From NCBI RefSeq assembly GCF_034627025.1, contig NZ_CP141048.1, forward strand, positions 3,298,001 to 3,362,000: a DNA stretch of 64,000 nucleotides. Direction: 5' to 3'. Origin of the DNA: Microvirga lotononidis. GTDB taxonomy: Bacteria; Pseudomonadota; Alphaproteobacteria; Rhizobiales; Beijerinckiaceae. The notes beneath the pieces are model-generated. The model was not told where the DNA came from. It did no database searches and saw only the letters and a list, made by a program, of their open reading frames with translations. A program made the translations under genes and the position numbers. This document shows positions 56,128 through 64,000 of the stretch, one piece after another (position 1 is the stretch's first letter; every line of letters starts with the position of its first letter).

Positions 56128-56156
56128 TTGACAGGGGGATGAACCTTGGCTATATC
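56128..56156 (+). promoter_or_regulatory. Near-consensus sigma-70 promoter without a gene
   Basis: TTGACA, exactly 17 nt, then TATATC: the -35 is perfect and the -10 has 4 of 6 consensus bases in register. It points rightwards into a 500-bp stretch that holds no convincing plus-strand gene. Any transcript would be non-coding or encode an unknown short peptide. Confidence 0.5.
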
Positions 56157-56194
56157 GTTACCTATCCCCGCCTGACGAGGGGCGCGCTCGCGAG

Positions 56195-56370
56195 GCGTCG
56201 CAGTTGTGGGGTGGGGAACGGTCCTGCCGCAGGTCTCGCACACCTGCGACGGGAGGCCCTTGGCAGCCCTGTGCTGGTCCAAGTCTAAACGCCTAAAAGT
56301 ACCGTGCGGGACGAGCAGTTCGGCTCTTCCATCAAACATTAGACATCGAGCCGGGCTGCCATCGCGCCAC
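56195..56370 (-). pseudogene. Possible decayed DUF2256 zinc-ribbon gene
   Basis: On the minus strand, 'HRAAKGLPSQVCETCGR' (ending near 56220) resembles the first CxxC knuckle of DUF2256 proteins, whose consensus continues 'PFxWRKKW'. Here the phase slips: the next frame gives 'PFPTPQLRRLA' and then a stop. The second cysteine pair is absent. This could be an old remnant or a chance match; the evidence is limited to about 14 residues. Confidence 0.25.
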
Positions 56371-56681
56371 CCTCGATCTCCTGAAAGGCTCGCAGCGCAA
56401 GCTGCGGGCCCCAAGGTGCTGGCTCTTTGACAGATGAAGACCACCGTCTCACCGGACCAAACGGGCTTCCCAGGCTTCATGGGAAAGGCAGCACAGCTCC
56501 CGCATGAAACTCGCATCTGAGAAAGCCGACGCGGTTCGACACGCAGCATTCGATCTCAGTATTTCATGTCGGAACATGACGGATCGCGCCGCGACGATCA
56601 GGCAAGCGCCGTCACCATGGAAGGTTCGGGTGAGCGGGCATTCGGCACGCCTCGCTCCGGTGCCGAATGCGCCCGAGCGTT

Positions 56682-57185
56682 TCAGCGGATCAGAAGCGCG
56701 CTCGCGTAAAGGCCCAGCCCGAATACGATGTGGCCGGCGATGTTGAGAGCCCTGATCTGGTTGGCGTTGGGCCGTTTCGATGCGGCGATGCCGGCGCCCA
56801 TCCCGGGCTGAAGCAGGAACCAGCCCGCGCCGACCGTGACCAAGCCGACGATGAGGGCCGGCGCAAGGGTCGGTTGCCGGGACCATCCGGTGGGGGCAAG
56901 GGCCAGCAGGATGGCAGCAAAGAGGATGCCGACCGCGTAATGCCCGATCCAGCCCGCTGCCCTCTCATAAGCAAAGGGCGGGGCCTTGGCGATGTCCTCG
57001 TGATAGACCCTGCCGCCGGCAAGGTGACAGAACCAGCGGCCGACCGGTCCCCAATTCGCACCCGGCAGCCCGAAAGCGTGCTTCAGGAACAGCCCCCACA
57101 GGTCGAAGATGACCGTTGCGCCAATCCCGATCAGGATGGAGCGGTAAAGGAACTCGATCACGGCTTGGGCCTCCCGGGACAACAT
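56682..57185 (-). CDS. DUF2938 membrane protein
   Basis: A 167-residue protein with four hydrophobic helices (about 13-33, 76-97, 104-124, 144-165). DUF2938 features are visible: '[22 protein letters not shown]' at 20-41 in parts, '[17 protein letters not shown]' near 49-65 and '[12 protein letters not shown]'. Function unknown. The ATG at 57185 lies 2 nt after the terminator hairpin of the upstream sodB gene, and its best SD (GGAGG) is inside that hairpin, so expression may depend on read-through and refolding of it. Confidence 0.86.
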   Translation of the reverse strand: MLSREAQAVIEFLYRSILIGIGATVIFDLWGLFLKHAFGLPGANWGPVGRWFCHLAGGRVYHEDIAKAPPFAYERAAGWIGHYAVGILFAAILLALAPTGWSRQPTLAPALIVGLVTVGAGWFLLQPGMGAGIAASKRPNANQIRALNIAGHIVFGLGLYASALLIR

Positions 57186-57187
57186 GA

Positions 57188-57211
57188 AACGGGCCTCCGA
57201 AGAGGCCCGTT
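57188..57211 (-). terminator. sodB terminator hairpin overlapping the next gene's RBS
   Basis: On the minus strand AACGGGCCTC-TTCG-GAGGCCCGTT is a perfect 10-bp stem with a UUCG tetraloop, 20 bp after the sodB stop. Only a short T run (TTTC) follows. The GGAGG just after the loop is the likely SD for DUF2938. Confidence 0.75.
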
Positions 57212-57231
57212 CTGACGTATCGTTATTCTGC

Positions 57232-57831
57232 TTACTTGGTCGCGTTCTCGAACATCTCCTCGACGTGTTCCCAGTTCACGAGATTGTCGAGGAAGGCCTT
57301 GAGATAGTCGGGACGGCGGTTGCGGTAATCGATGTAGTAGGAGTGTTCCCACACGTCGCAGCCGAGGATCGGCTGGGCGCCATGCACGAGCGGGTTCTCG
57401 CCGTTCGGGGTCTTCATGATCGCAATCTTGCCGTCCTTCACGGCGAGCCAGGCCCAGCCTGAGCCGAACTGGCCGACGCCGGCCTGGATGAAGTCTTCCT
57501 TCATCTTGTCGACCGAGCCGAGGTCCTCGATGATCTTCTTCTCGAGCTTGCCCGGGAGGGCGCCGCCGCCATTGGGCTTCATCCAGAGCCAGAAGTGGAT
57601 GTGGTTGTAGTGCTGGCCGGCATTGTTGAAGAGGGCCTGGTTCTTGCCGTAGGAGCCTTTCACGACCTCCTCGACGCTTTTGCCCTCGAATTCCGTGCCT
57701 TTCAGCAGGTTGTTGCCGGTGTTGACGTAAGCAGCGTGATGCTTGTCGTGGTGAAACTCGAGCGTTTCCTTCGACATGTAGGGCTGCAGGGCATCATAGG
57801 CGTAAGGCAGTTCGGGCAGGGTGAACGACAT
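57232..57831 (-). CDS. sodB: Superoxide dismutase, Fe/Mn family
   Basis: A 199-residue cytoplasmic enzyme converting superoxide to hydrogen peroxide and oxygen. The metal ligands are in '[13 protein letters not shown]' (His near 28), 'NHIHFW' (His near 80), and '[12 protein letters not shown]' (Asp and His near 160-164). The '[15 protein letters not shown]' region and 'GSGWAWL' favour the Fe or cambialistic type in alphaproteobacteria, but metal use cannot be fixed from sequence. Ends with '[12 protein letters not shown]'. A strong hairpin follows. Upstream there is a 421-bp stretch with two repeats. Confidence 0.95.
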   Translation of the reverse strand: MSFTLPELPYAYDALQPYMSKETLEFHHDKHHAAYVNTGNNLLKGTEFEGKSVEEVVKGSYGKNQALFNNAGQHYNHIHFWLWMKPNGGGALPGKLEKKIIEDLGSVDKMKEDFIQAGVGQFGSGWAWLAVKDGKIAIMKTPNGENPLVHGAQPILGCDVWEHSYYIDYRNRRPDYLKAFLDNLVNWEHVEEMFENATK

Positions 57832-57920
57832 CGGCGTCTCCTTAAGATTGAGCGACCCGGGGCATCGGACCCAACAGTGGGGACCACTCTTGGGAACGCT
57901 CCGATACCCCTCGTTTGACT

Positions 57921-57969
57921 GCGCATCGCCCGATGCGGAAAACCGGGCCCACTTTTCCGCACGATGCGC
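57921..57969. repeat. Dispersed intergenic palindrome, family B (copy 3)
   Basis: GCGCATCG (57921-57928) pairs with CGATGCGC (57962-57969), and inside it TGCGGAAAA pairs with TTTTCCGCA around CCGGGCCCAC. This nested structure is nearly a 20-bp interrupted hairpin. The CCGGgcCCACTTTT core recurs in the copy at 33.1 kb. Confidence 0.7.
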
Positions 57970-58177
57970 CTGGGGCTTTAGTTAAAGCGCCACCCCTCCA
58001 AGAGCAACGGCCAAGCTAGGGACTTTTTTCTGCTCAAGCTTCACAGGCGGTTGTCTTTTGCCTATAGAGGCATAGCTTTGCCTTGATTGTCCTGGCGCAT
58101 CGTGCGGACCCGAAGGGCCACGTCGAAGAACAGTGGATCCGGTTTTCCGCAGAAACGATGAGCTGCTTATAGGAGGG

Positions 58178-58228
58178 AGCATCCGGTCGATCCTGAAAAG
58201 TGGGGATCACTTTCAGGGCCGATGCTCT
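58178..58228. repeat. Dispersed intergenic palindrome, family B (copy 4)
   Basis: AGCATC at the left pairs with GATGCT at the right, and within it ATCCTGAAAAGTG pairs with CACTTTCAGG. The loop contains GGGAT. A second, related CCGGTTTTCCGC piece lies 40 bp to its left. It directly precedes the start of the acidic membrane protein. Confidence 0.65.
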
Positions 58229-58252
58229 GGGTTTGCGTATGATGGAGACGGC

Positions 58253-59209
58253 ATGATCATCGCTCTTCTGGCCCTCGCTTTTGCGATGATCGTTGGTGGG
58301 CTTCTCACAGCATTTTTCGGATGGGATATCGTTCTGGTCGAGCGGGGCTGGACGATGGTGATCGCCGGCAGCATCACGGCCGCGAGCGGCGCGCTCCTGC
58401 TCGGCATCGCAGCCGCCGTTTCCAAACTGGCCAGGATCGAAGCCCGGCTGTCGCAGCTTCGGGGCGACCTGGACGAGGAGCCCCTGCTGGCAACGCCGGG
58501 ATCCCTGAAGGAGCCCTCGCTGGCGGCGCTCTCCGGAGGCGCCATGGCCGGCACAGCCGCCGAGGCCCTTGAGGAGGGCGAGCGTGCCGACGAGCGACAG
58601 GCGATCCTCCCGCTCTTCGAGGGCGAGGGGCACCGGGAGCCGGTCGAGGAAGAGGTGAAGGCGGCCGAATGGCCGGAAGAGCCGCGCGTTTCCGAGCCGG
58701 TCATGCCATTCCCGCCAAGGCCGGTTCCAACGCCGGCACCGATCCGGGACGAAGACGAACCGGACATGAAGGTGCCCGACTTCCTTCTGGCGGAGCGGGC
58801 GCGCGACGAGGATGAAGAGCCGCGCGTCCTCGATGGGGCCGATCTCTATCATCGTGACCCGGCCGAGCGTGAGCCCGAGACCGCGACACGCGCGTTCGAC
58901 GAGCGCGACGAATCTCGGGAGCCCGTCGCTGAGACCGCCTCGCCCGTCGAGCCGGAACCCGAGCGCGAACCCGAGACCGCGCCCGAGGAGGAAGGGGAAG
59001 CGGAAGAGGAGCGTGAGACCGCTCCCGACGGTTCCCATCCCGCCGTGGTCGTCGGGACCTACAATTCCGGCGACAACAAGTACGTCATGTTCTCGGACGG
59101 CTCGATCGAGGCCCAGACCCCGAGCGGCGTGTTCCGCTTCCAGTCCCTGGACGAGCTGAAGGCGTTCATCGCAGCCGGGGGCGAGGGCGGATCGTCGCCT
59201 TCTACTTGA
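58253..59209 (+). CDS. Two-helix membrane protein with acidic, proline-rich middle
   Basis: A 318-residue protein of unknown function. Residues 1-22 and 29-54 are two membrane helices ('MIIALLALAFAMIVGGLL', then 'MVIAGSITAASGALLLGIAAA'). Residues 80-260 are strongly acidic and rich in Pro, Glu and Arg (for example 'EPEPEREPETAPEEEGEA'). The last 50 form a compact conserved-looking domain 'VVVGTYNSGDNKYVMFSDGS' plus 'FRFQSLDELKAFIAAG'. The ATG at 58253 was chosen because GGAGA lies 5 nt upstream and the protein then opens with a membrane helix; open frame upstream runs through a repeat. Converges with the isochorismatase gene (8 bp overlap). Confidence 0.72.
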   Translation: MIIALLALAFAMIVGGLLTAFFGWDIVLVERGWTMVIAGSITAASGALLLGIAAAVSKLARIEARLSQLRGDLDEEPLLATPGSLKEPSLAALSGGAMAGTAAEALEEGERADERQAILPLFEGEGHREPVEEEVKAAEWPEEPRVSEPVMPFPPRPVPTPAPIRDEDEPDMKVPDFLLAERARDEDEEPRVLDGADLYHRDPAEREPETATRAFDERDESREPVAETASPVEPEPEREPETAPEEEGEAEEERETAPDGSHPAVVVGTYNSGDNKYVMFSDGSIEAQTPSGVFRFQSLDELKAFIAAGGEGGSSPST

Positions 59210-59756
59210 ACAGGGGAGCCAAGGCGCGGAAATCGTCGGTCGCCGCTTTTCCCATCCACTCGAAGGCCGACATCTCCGTCGTCACCCATTGGCAGCCCGC
59301 ATGAAGCAGCCGCGCGCAGGCGGCGCTGACGCTGTGGCTCGAGCGGCTTGATACCGCGTCCGCCACCACGAAGACGTCGAGGCCGGATGTCCTGAATTCC
59401 AGGGCGCTCTGCAGCACGCAGATATGCGCTTCGGTTCCGCAAATCACGAGTTGGTTTCGTCCGTTCCCGCGCAACGCTGCGACACGCTCGGCAACGCCCG
59501 GGTCGCGAGCGGCCGAGAAGGTGGTCTTGGCCAGAATGGGCGCCTCTGGCGTCAACATCTCGTGGATCTGCGGCACGGTTGCCCCAAGCCCTTTGGGATA
59601 TTGCTCCGTCACCGTGACGGGCACCCCGAGCTGTCTTGCCGATTGCAGCAGGATGCGCACGTTCCGGAGGACAGCCTCGCCGTCATGAATTGCCGGCATG
59701 AGGCGGGCCTGAAGGTCGATGACGAGGAGCTGGGACCGTTCTGCGTCGAGCAACAT
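59202..59756 (-). CDS. Isochorismatase-like cysteine hydrolase
   Basis: A 184-residue hydrolase with the complete Asp-Lys-Cys triad: Asp14 in 'LLVIDLQARL', Lys77 in 'ILAKTTFSA' and Cys113 in 'GTEAHICVLQSA'. Family members cleave isochorismate, nicotinamide, N-carbamoyl amines or ureido compounds; the substrate here is not known. The ATG at 59756 lies 5 bp after the histidine-kinase stop on the same strand, so it is probably cotranscribed with it, an unusual pairing. The last codons overlap the convergent acidic protein. Confidence 0.9.
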   Translation of the reverse strand: MLLDAERSQLLVIDLQARLMPAIHDGEAVLRNVRILLQSARQLGVPVTVTEQYPKGLGATVPQIHEMLTPEAPILAKTTFSAARDPGVAERVAALRGNGRNQLVICGTEAHICVLQSALEFRTSGLDVFVVADAVSSRSSHSVSAACARLLHAGCQWVTTEMSAFEWMGKAATDDFRALAPLFK

Positions 59757-59761
59757 GGAGC

Positions 59762-62143
59762 TTACGTGTCCGGATTGAAGGTGGGGGGAGCGGTCGGGAT
59801 TGGAAGCTGCATCGAGAAGCGCAGGCCTTCCGGCGAAAACTCCATCGAGACTTCCGCTTGAAGCTGTGTGGACAACACCCGTTGCAGCAGGCGCGTACCG
59901 AAGCCCTGGCGCGAGGGGGTGCCCACCCTTGGTCCGCCGCGCTCGACCCAGGAGAAATGCAGCATCGGGCGTTCGCCGTCGAGAATCTCCCAACGGACCT
60001 CGACCTGACCGCCGAAGGTGGACAGCGCTCCATGCTTGGCCGCGTTGGTGGTCAGCTCGTGGATCGCCATGCCGATCGGAACGGCCGCCTCCGAGGGCAG
60101 CTCGAGAGGAGGGCCCATCATCGTGATACGGTTCCTGGCCTCATCCTCATAAGGCCCGAGTTCCGTCTGGAGGAGCTCCTCCAGGGCTGCTTTCTGCCAC
60201 AGATCCTCGGTGAGCAGATTGTGGGTGCGCGCCAGGGAGACGATGCGGCCGACGAAGCCCTGGTAGAACTCGTCGATGCTGGAGGCGCTGCGGGCGGTGG
60301 AGCCGACGATGGCCTGCACGGTGGCGAGGGTATTCTTGACCCTGTGGTGCAACTCCCGGATCAGGAGATTCTGGCGGTTCTCCGCCTCCTTGTAATGCGT
60401 GATGTCGATATCGACGCCGACCATGCGCAGCGGCGAGCCATCCTCCTGATAAAAGAACAATGCGATGGTCTGCATCGTGCGGATTCCATCCGGACGCTCG
60501 ATGCGGAAGATGAGGTCGATAGACTTGTCGTGGCGGGCCAGCGCCGCAGCGATGGTTTGGACGGCATAGTCCCGGTCCTTCGGGATGATGTGATCCGCCC
60601 AGTTGGACAAGGATCCCTTGAACGATCCAGGTTCCATCCCGAACAGACGTTCTTGTTCCGCCGTCCAGGTGACCGTATCGGTCGGAACATGCCAGTCGAA
60701 GACGCCGATTCCCGCCGCACTCTGGGCGAGCGACAGCCGCTCTTCGCTCGTCCGCAGAGCCTCTTCCGCGACCTTCAGATCGTGGATGTCGACACTGGTG
60801 CCGACCCACCCCTTGAACTCTCCCGTGGCGGCGTTGCGCACCGGGGCCGCCCGGATGATGTGCCAGCGATACTCCCCGTCCGCGGAACGATACCGAGCCT
60901 CCGTCGTATAGGGCGTTTCGCCTGCCATGACGGGCTTGATCTCCTCGGTGATCCTCACCCAGTCGTCCGGATGAATGGCGGTCGTCCAGCTATGTCCCAG
61001 GGCCTGGCTCGGCGGCAGGCCGGAATACGTGACCCATCGTTCGTTCGTATAGGTCAATTCCAGGTTCGGCTTGATGATCCAGACGAGCGCAGGGAGGGAT
61101 TCGGCGATGAGCTTGAAACGCGCTTCGGTTTCACGAAGCTTCGTCTCGGCCCGAATCTTTTCGATGGCCAGCCAAGTGCGCTCGGCGACGTCTTCGACAA
61201 GCGAGATGTCGTCGCTTGTCCAGTCTCTGGGCGCCGATGAATAGACATAGAATTCGGCGATGAAGCGCCCGTTCTTGTGAATGGGGACGGCAAAGCCCGA
61301 ACGCACGTTGATGGTGCTGTAGAAGGCTTGAACGGACGGATCGCCGAGACGGGGATCGGTCCTGACGTCGTTGAAGATGGCAGGCTGTCCTCGCTTCAAC
61401 ACGTCGACGATCGGACTCGCGTCCTGATCGATCTTCTCGACTTTGCCCTCGTTGCTGATAAGCCCCCGCGACCACTCGCGCTCGACGATGATGACGCCGC
61501 GATCCTCATAGACCTCGCCATATCCTGCGGTATCCACCTTCAGGAATGTGCTGACATTCCGAGCAGCGATCTCCATGACCCCGTGAGGATCGTCGAGATT
61601 GCTGAGCTGATCATTGAGTTTGAGGAGGAACTCTTGCCGGCGCTGGGCCTGGCTCATCTCCTCCCTGATTTTTTGCCGCTCCTTGATGTCCTGCAGAACG
61701 CCGGCGAAGCGTACGGGCTTGTTATTCTCGTAGATGACGCCGCCACGCATGTGAACATGCCCGACGCTTCCGTCGGTTTTCACGATGCGATACTCGATGT
61801 TGAAATCCGTCCTGGTGCGGAGCGCATAGGCGATGGCCTGGTTGATGCGCTCGATGTCTCCCGGATGGAACATGGCCTGCAACGCGGCATAGGTGATCGT
61901 CGCGTCCGGCGGGAGCCCGATATATTCCTTGAAGGCCACCGTGCCGGTGACCTCGTCGGTTTCAAGATCCCGCTCCCACGCACCGAGCCGGCCGATGTCG
62001 AGCGCGATCCTCAGCTTGAAGTTACTGGTACGGAGGACTTCCTCCGCGTGAGCCAAGCGCGTTTCCAGCTCCGCGATGCGCTCCTTGTCGCTTTCTCGAG
62101 AGGCGATTTTGTCCTCGGCCAATAGACTGCCGCGCTTGGTCAT
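59762..62143 (-). CDS. PAS/GAF sensor HWE histidine kinase
   Basis: A 793-residue soluble sensor kinase. Order: short coiled coil (14-40), PAS domain (42-155), GAF domain (175-330), PAS (342-458), PAS (464-585), then an HWE-type kinase (590-793). The phospho-acceptor region 'RELHHRVKNTLATVQ' (596-610, His600), N-box 'HELTTNAAKHGAL' and 'SWVERGGP' with the conserved Trp and Glu define the HWE family. There is no membrane segment, so signals are cytoplasmic; HWE kinases in this group often feed PhyR/EcfG or sensory photoreceptor pathways. No response regulator lies beside it. ATG 62143. Confidence 0.92.
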   Translation of the reverse strand: MTKRGSLLAEDKIASRESDKERIAELETRLAHAEEVLRTSNFKLRIALDIGRLGAWERDLETDEVTGTVAFKEYIGLPPDATITYAALQAMFHPGDIERINQAIAYALRTRTDFNIEYRIVKTDGSVGHVHMRGGVIYENNKPVRFAGVLQDIKERQKIREEMSQAQRRQEFLLKLNDQLSNLDDPHGVMEIAARNVSTFLKVDTAGYGEVYEDRGVIIVEREWSRGLISNEGKVEKIDQDASPIVDVLKRGQPAIFNDVRTDPRLGDPSVQAFYSTINVRSGFAVPIHKNGRFIAEFYVYSSAPRDWTSDDISLVEDVAERTWLAIEKIRAETKLRETEARFKLIAESLPALVWIIKPNLELTYTNERWVTYSGLPPSQALGHSWTTAIHPDDWVRITEEIKPVMAGETPYTTEARYRSADGEYRWHIIRAAPVRNAATGEFKGWVGTSVDIHDLKVAEEALRTSEERLSLAQSAAGIGVFDWHVPTDTVTWTAEQERLFGMEPGSFKGSLSNWADHIIPKDRDYAVQTIAAALARHDKSIDLIFRIERPDGIRTMQTIALFFYQEDGSPLRMVGVDIDITHYKEAENRQNLLIRELHHRVKNTLATVQAIVGSTARSASSIDEFYQGFVGRIVSLARTHNLLTEDLWQKAALEELLQTELGPYEDEARNRITMMGPPLELPSEAAVPIGMAIHELTTNAAKHGALSTFGGQVEVRWEILDGERPMLHFSWVERGGPRVGTPSRQGFGTRLLQRVLSTQLQAEVSMEFSPEGLRFSMQLPIPTAPPTFNPDT

Positions 62144-62233
62144 CGATTTGTACTCTCAGCCTCTTCGTATGCCCTGGCGCTTGCCATGGCGGCAATCGTC
62201 GTCAGCACGTTACGTTCGACATAGCGCCTCACG

Positions 62234-64000
62234 TCAGTTCTGAAACCCTTCGAGGCACCGAATGGCGAAGGTATAGGCCAAGGCGACTTCCTCAAGCCGG
62301 TCGAAGCGGCCTGCCGCACCGGCATGTCCCGCGTCCATGTTGAGTTTGAACACGACGGGACCGCCGCCCGTCATGGTCGATCTCAGCCTGGCGACCCATT
62401 TTGCCGGTTCCCAATAGGTCACGCGCGGATCCGTGAGGCCGGCGAGAGCCAGAATCGCCGGGTAGTTCTGCGGCTTCACGTTGTCGTAGGGCGAGTAGGA
62501 CAGGATCGTCCGGAATGCGGCTTCGTCCGCAGCCGGGTTGCCCCATTCCGGCCACTCGGGAGGGGTGAGGGGCAGTTCGCTGTCGAGCATGGTGTTGAGC
62601 ACGTCGACGAAGGGCACCTCCGCGATGATCCCCGCGAAGAGGTCCGGGGCCAGGTTGGCGACCGCTCCCATGAGCATGCCGCCCGCGCTGCCGCCATGAG
62701 CCACGATCCGTCCGTGCGAGGTGTAGCCTGCCTGAATGAGCGCCTCGCCGCAGGCGACGAAATCCGTAAAGGTATTCGTCTTCTTCTCGCGCTTGCCGTC
62801 CATGTACCAGTGCCAGCCCTTTTCCGTGCCGCCACGGATATGCGCGATGGCATAGACGAAGCCGCGGTCGACGAGGGACAGGATGCCGGTCCGGAAACTT
62901 GCCGGCATGGACATGCCGTATGAGCCATAGCCATAAAGCAGGCATGGCGCGGAGCCATCGAGCGCGACCTCGCGCCGATGTACGAGCGAGATGGGCACCT
63001 GCTCGCCGTCCGGAGCCGTCGCGAACAGGCGACGTGTCACGTACTCGGCCGGGTTGTGACCGCTCGGCACCTCCTGCCGCTTGCGCAGCGTGCGCTCTCC
63101 CGTGCGCAGGTGGTAGTCGATCACTTCGCTCGGCGTGGTCATCGACGAGTAATGGTAGCGGATCACATCCGTGTCGAATTCGTATCCGGCCGAGAAGCCG
63201 AGCGAATACGCCTCCTCCTCGAATGCGACCGTCTCCTCGCGACCGGTGGCGAATTCCCGCAGCACGATGCGGGGCTTGGCGTTCTCACGCTCCAGGCGCA
63301 CGAGATAGCGGGCGAGCGCCACGACGGACAGGATCATCGTGCCGGGCTCGTAGGGAACCAGATCCTTCCAATGTGCCCGGCCGGGCGTCGCGACGGGCGC
63401 CGTGACGATCTTGAAGTCCTCGGACCCGTCCGCATTGGTGAGAATGATCAGGCTGTCGCCGTGATGCTCCACGTCGTACTTCAGCTGAGGCGTACGCGGC
63501 TCGACGATCCGGGGTGACGCCGAGGCATCCGTTCGGTCGAGCAGCCAGATCTCGGAGGTTTCGTGATCGCTCGCTTCGATGAGCACGAACGCATCCGATT
63601 GCGTGACGCCGAGCTTCACGAAGAAGCCCGGGTCCTTCTCTTCGTAGACGACCTGATCCTGATCGGTGCCTGAGCCGAGGAGATGGCGCTTGACGCGCAC
63701 CGGACGGTGGTTCTCGTCGAGTTCGACATAATAGAAGCCGGAGGAATCGTTGAGCCAGACGGCGCCGCCCGATGTCTGCGCGACTTCGTCCGGCAGATCG
63801 GCGCCGCTCTCGAGATCCCGGACGCGGATGGTGAAGTATTCCGAACCCTTGATATCGGCACCCCAGGCCAGAAGCCGATGATCAGGGGAATGATCCGCGC
63901 CGCCGAGATCGAAGAAGGGGAGCCCCTCCGCCTCCTTGTCGCCGTCGAGCATGATCGTCTCAAGGCCGCCGTCGCGGGGCTGTCGACAGACCAGGGGATG
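62234..64000 (-). CDS. ptrB: Oligopeptidase B / prolyl oligopeptidase (N-terminus beyond window)
   Basis: The 3' portion of an S9-family serine peptidase; the reading frame stays open to base 64000 with codons that fit the family, so the start is outside the window. At least 588 residues are present of a usual 690. It has propeller blades at the start, then the catalytic domain: 'HGGSAGGMLMG' with the nucleophilic Ser, 'LTDPRV' with the Asp, and 'NMDAGHAGAAGRF' with the His. It cleaves short peptides after basic residues or proline; the oligopeptidase B type is the better match by pattern. An in-frame ATG at 63952 is internal, not the true start. Confidence 0.9.
   Translation of the reverse strand, partial: HPLVCRQPRDGGLETIMLDGDKEAEGLPFFDLGGADHSPDHRLLAWGADIKGSEYFTIRVRDLESGADLPDEVAQTSGGAVWLNDSSGFYYVELDENHRPVRVKRHLLGSGTDQDQVVYEEKDPGFFVKLGVTQSDAFVLIEASDHETSEIWLLDRTDASASPRIVEPRTPQLKYDVEHHGDSLIILTNADGSEDFKIVTAPVATPGRAHWKDLVPYEPGTMILSVVALARYLVRLERENAKPRIVLREFATGREETVAFEEEAYSLGFSAGYEFDTDVIRYHYSSMTTPSEVIDYHLRTGERTLRKRQEVPSGHNPAEYVTRRLFATAPDGEQVPISLVHRREVALDGSAPCLLYGYGSYGMSMPASFRTGILSLVDRGFVYAIAHIRGGTEKGWHWYMDGKREKKTNTFTDFVACGEALIQAGYTSHGRIVAHGGSAGGMLMGAVANLAPDLFAGIIAEVPFVDVLNTMLDSELPLTPPEWPEWGNPAADEAAFRTILSYSPYDNVKPQNYPAILALAGLTDPRVTYWEPAKWVARLRSTMTGGGPVVFKLNMDAGHAGAAGRFDRLEEVALAYTFAIRCLEGFQN

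Larger units (their letters stand above)
55843..56681. other. Long stretch without a supported gene
   Basis: 839 bp with a family A palindromic repeat (55994-56085), a near-consensus promoter (56128-56156), and open frames that look like no known protein. One minus-strand frame includes 'KGLPSQVCETCGR', resembling the start of the DUF2256 zinc-ribbon family, but downstream residues do not continue; it may be a decayed gene. Otherwise I see nothing I can name. Confidence 0.45.
57832..58252. other. Intergenic stretch with two palindromic repeats
   Basis: 421 bp between the divergent sodB and the two-TM acidic protein. It contains two family B palindromes (57921-57969 and 58178-58228). No gene is supported; the sodB and plus-strand promoters must lie here. 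I did not find a clear EcfG, OxyR or Fur motif. Confidence 0.5.

Noticed and set aside
62140..62325. Small minus-strand open frame between the kinase and peptidase genes
   Set aside because: Mostly inside the end of the peptidase gene; no RBS or conserved residues, despite an ATGA overlap with the kinase start.

Overview
The window is GC-rich DNA with strong G/C preference at third codon positions, dense gene packing on both strands and many 4-base start/stop overlaps (ATGA or GTGA). The gene families point to an alphaproteobacterium of the Rhizobiales/Hyphomicrobiales, most likely Methylobacteriaceae (Microvirga- or Methylobacterium-like). The evidence is a Rhizobium etli-type asparaginase, a KGG stress protein behind an EcfG-like promoter, an HWE histidine kinase, DUF1194, DUF3750 and DUF924 proteins, a split methylmalonyl-CoA mutase with MeaB, and dispersed palindromic intergenic repeats. 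The genus is inferred, not shown. I saw no rRNA, tRNA, CRISPR array, prophage or insertion sequence; this looks like chromosomal backbone with one surface-polysaccharide island.

Layout. 0-9.3 kb: an unrecognised small gene, an EamA exporter, the KGG stress gene, a HIT protein, a leftward MFS-glpD-glpK glycerol operon, and a DEAD-box RNA helicase with a long leader and a clear terminator. 9.3-17.5 kb: a DUF763 gene converges on a leftward operon holding a fused double ATPase, a family-5 solute-binding protein, two permeases and a formamidase/acetamidase. 17.5-26.5 kb: a glycan island with four leftward glycosyltransferase genes (one fused to a NodB-like deacetylase), divergent from a two-gene unit encoding an ABC exporter with a degenerate, expanded nucleotide-binding domain and a stand-alone cyclic-nucleotide-binding protein. 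26.5-32.4 kb: a lytic transglycosylase, DUF924, a lone Lrp/AsnC ligand domain, UDP-glucose dehydrogenase, asparaginase and a DUF4239 membrane protein.

32.5-42.7 kb: SRPBCC protein, MeaB, DUF3750, a lipoprotein hydrolase, a heme-c/DUF3365 adenylate cyclase, and both mutase subunits separated by a small secreted-protein gene. 42.9-52.4 kb: DUF2267-like protein, HerA-like ATPase, GNAT, M20 peptidase, haloacid dehalogenase, branched-chain aminotransferase, phytase-like esterase behind a PHO-box-like array, DUF1194 and a second class III cyclase. 52.4-56 kb: MurJ and a GT2 glycosyltransferase, divergent from a ChbG/HpnK deacetylase. 56-64 kb: an 840-bp gene-free stretch with an orphan promoter, DUF2938, Fe/Mn superoxide dismutase, a two-TM acidic protein, an isochorismatase-like hydrolase, a PAS/GAF HWE kinase, and an oligopeptidase B cut by the window edge.

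How the parts may connect (inference): UDP-glucuronate from Ugd and the glycosyltransferase island suggest a cell-surface glycan. The two cyclases could supply cAMP to the cyclic-nucleotide-binding protein paired with the pseudo-ATPase exporter. Mutase plus MeaB supports propionyl-CoA/ethylmalonyl-CoA metabolism. The exporter and cNMP-protein pair is the best candidate for an undescribed system.
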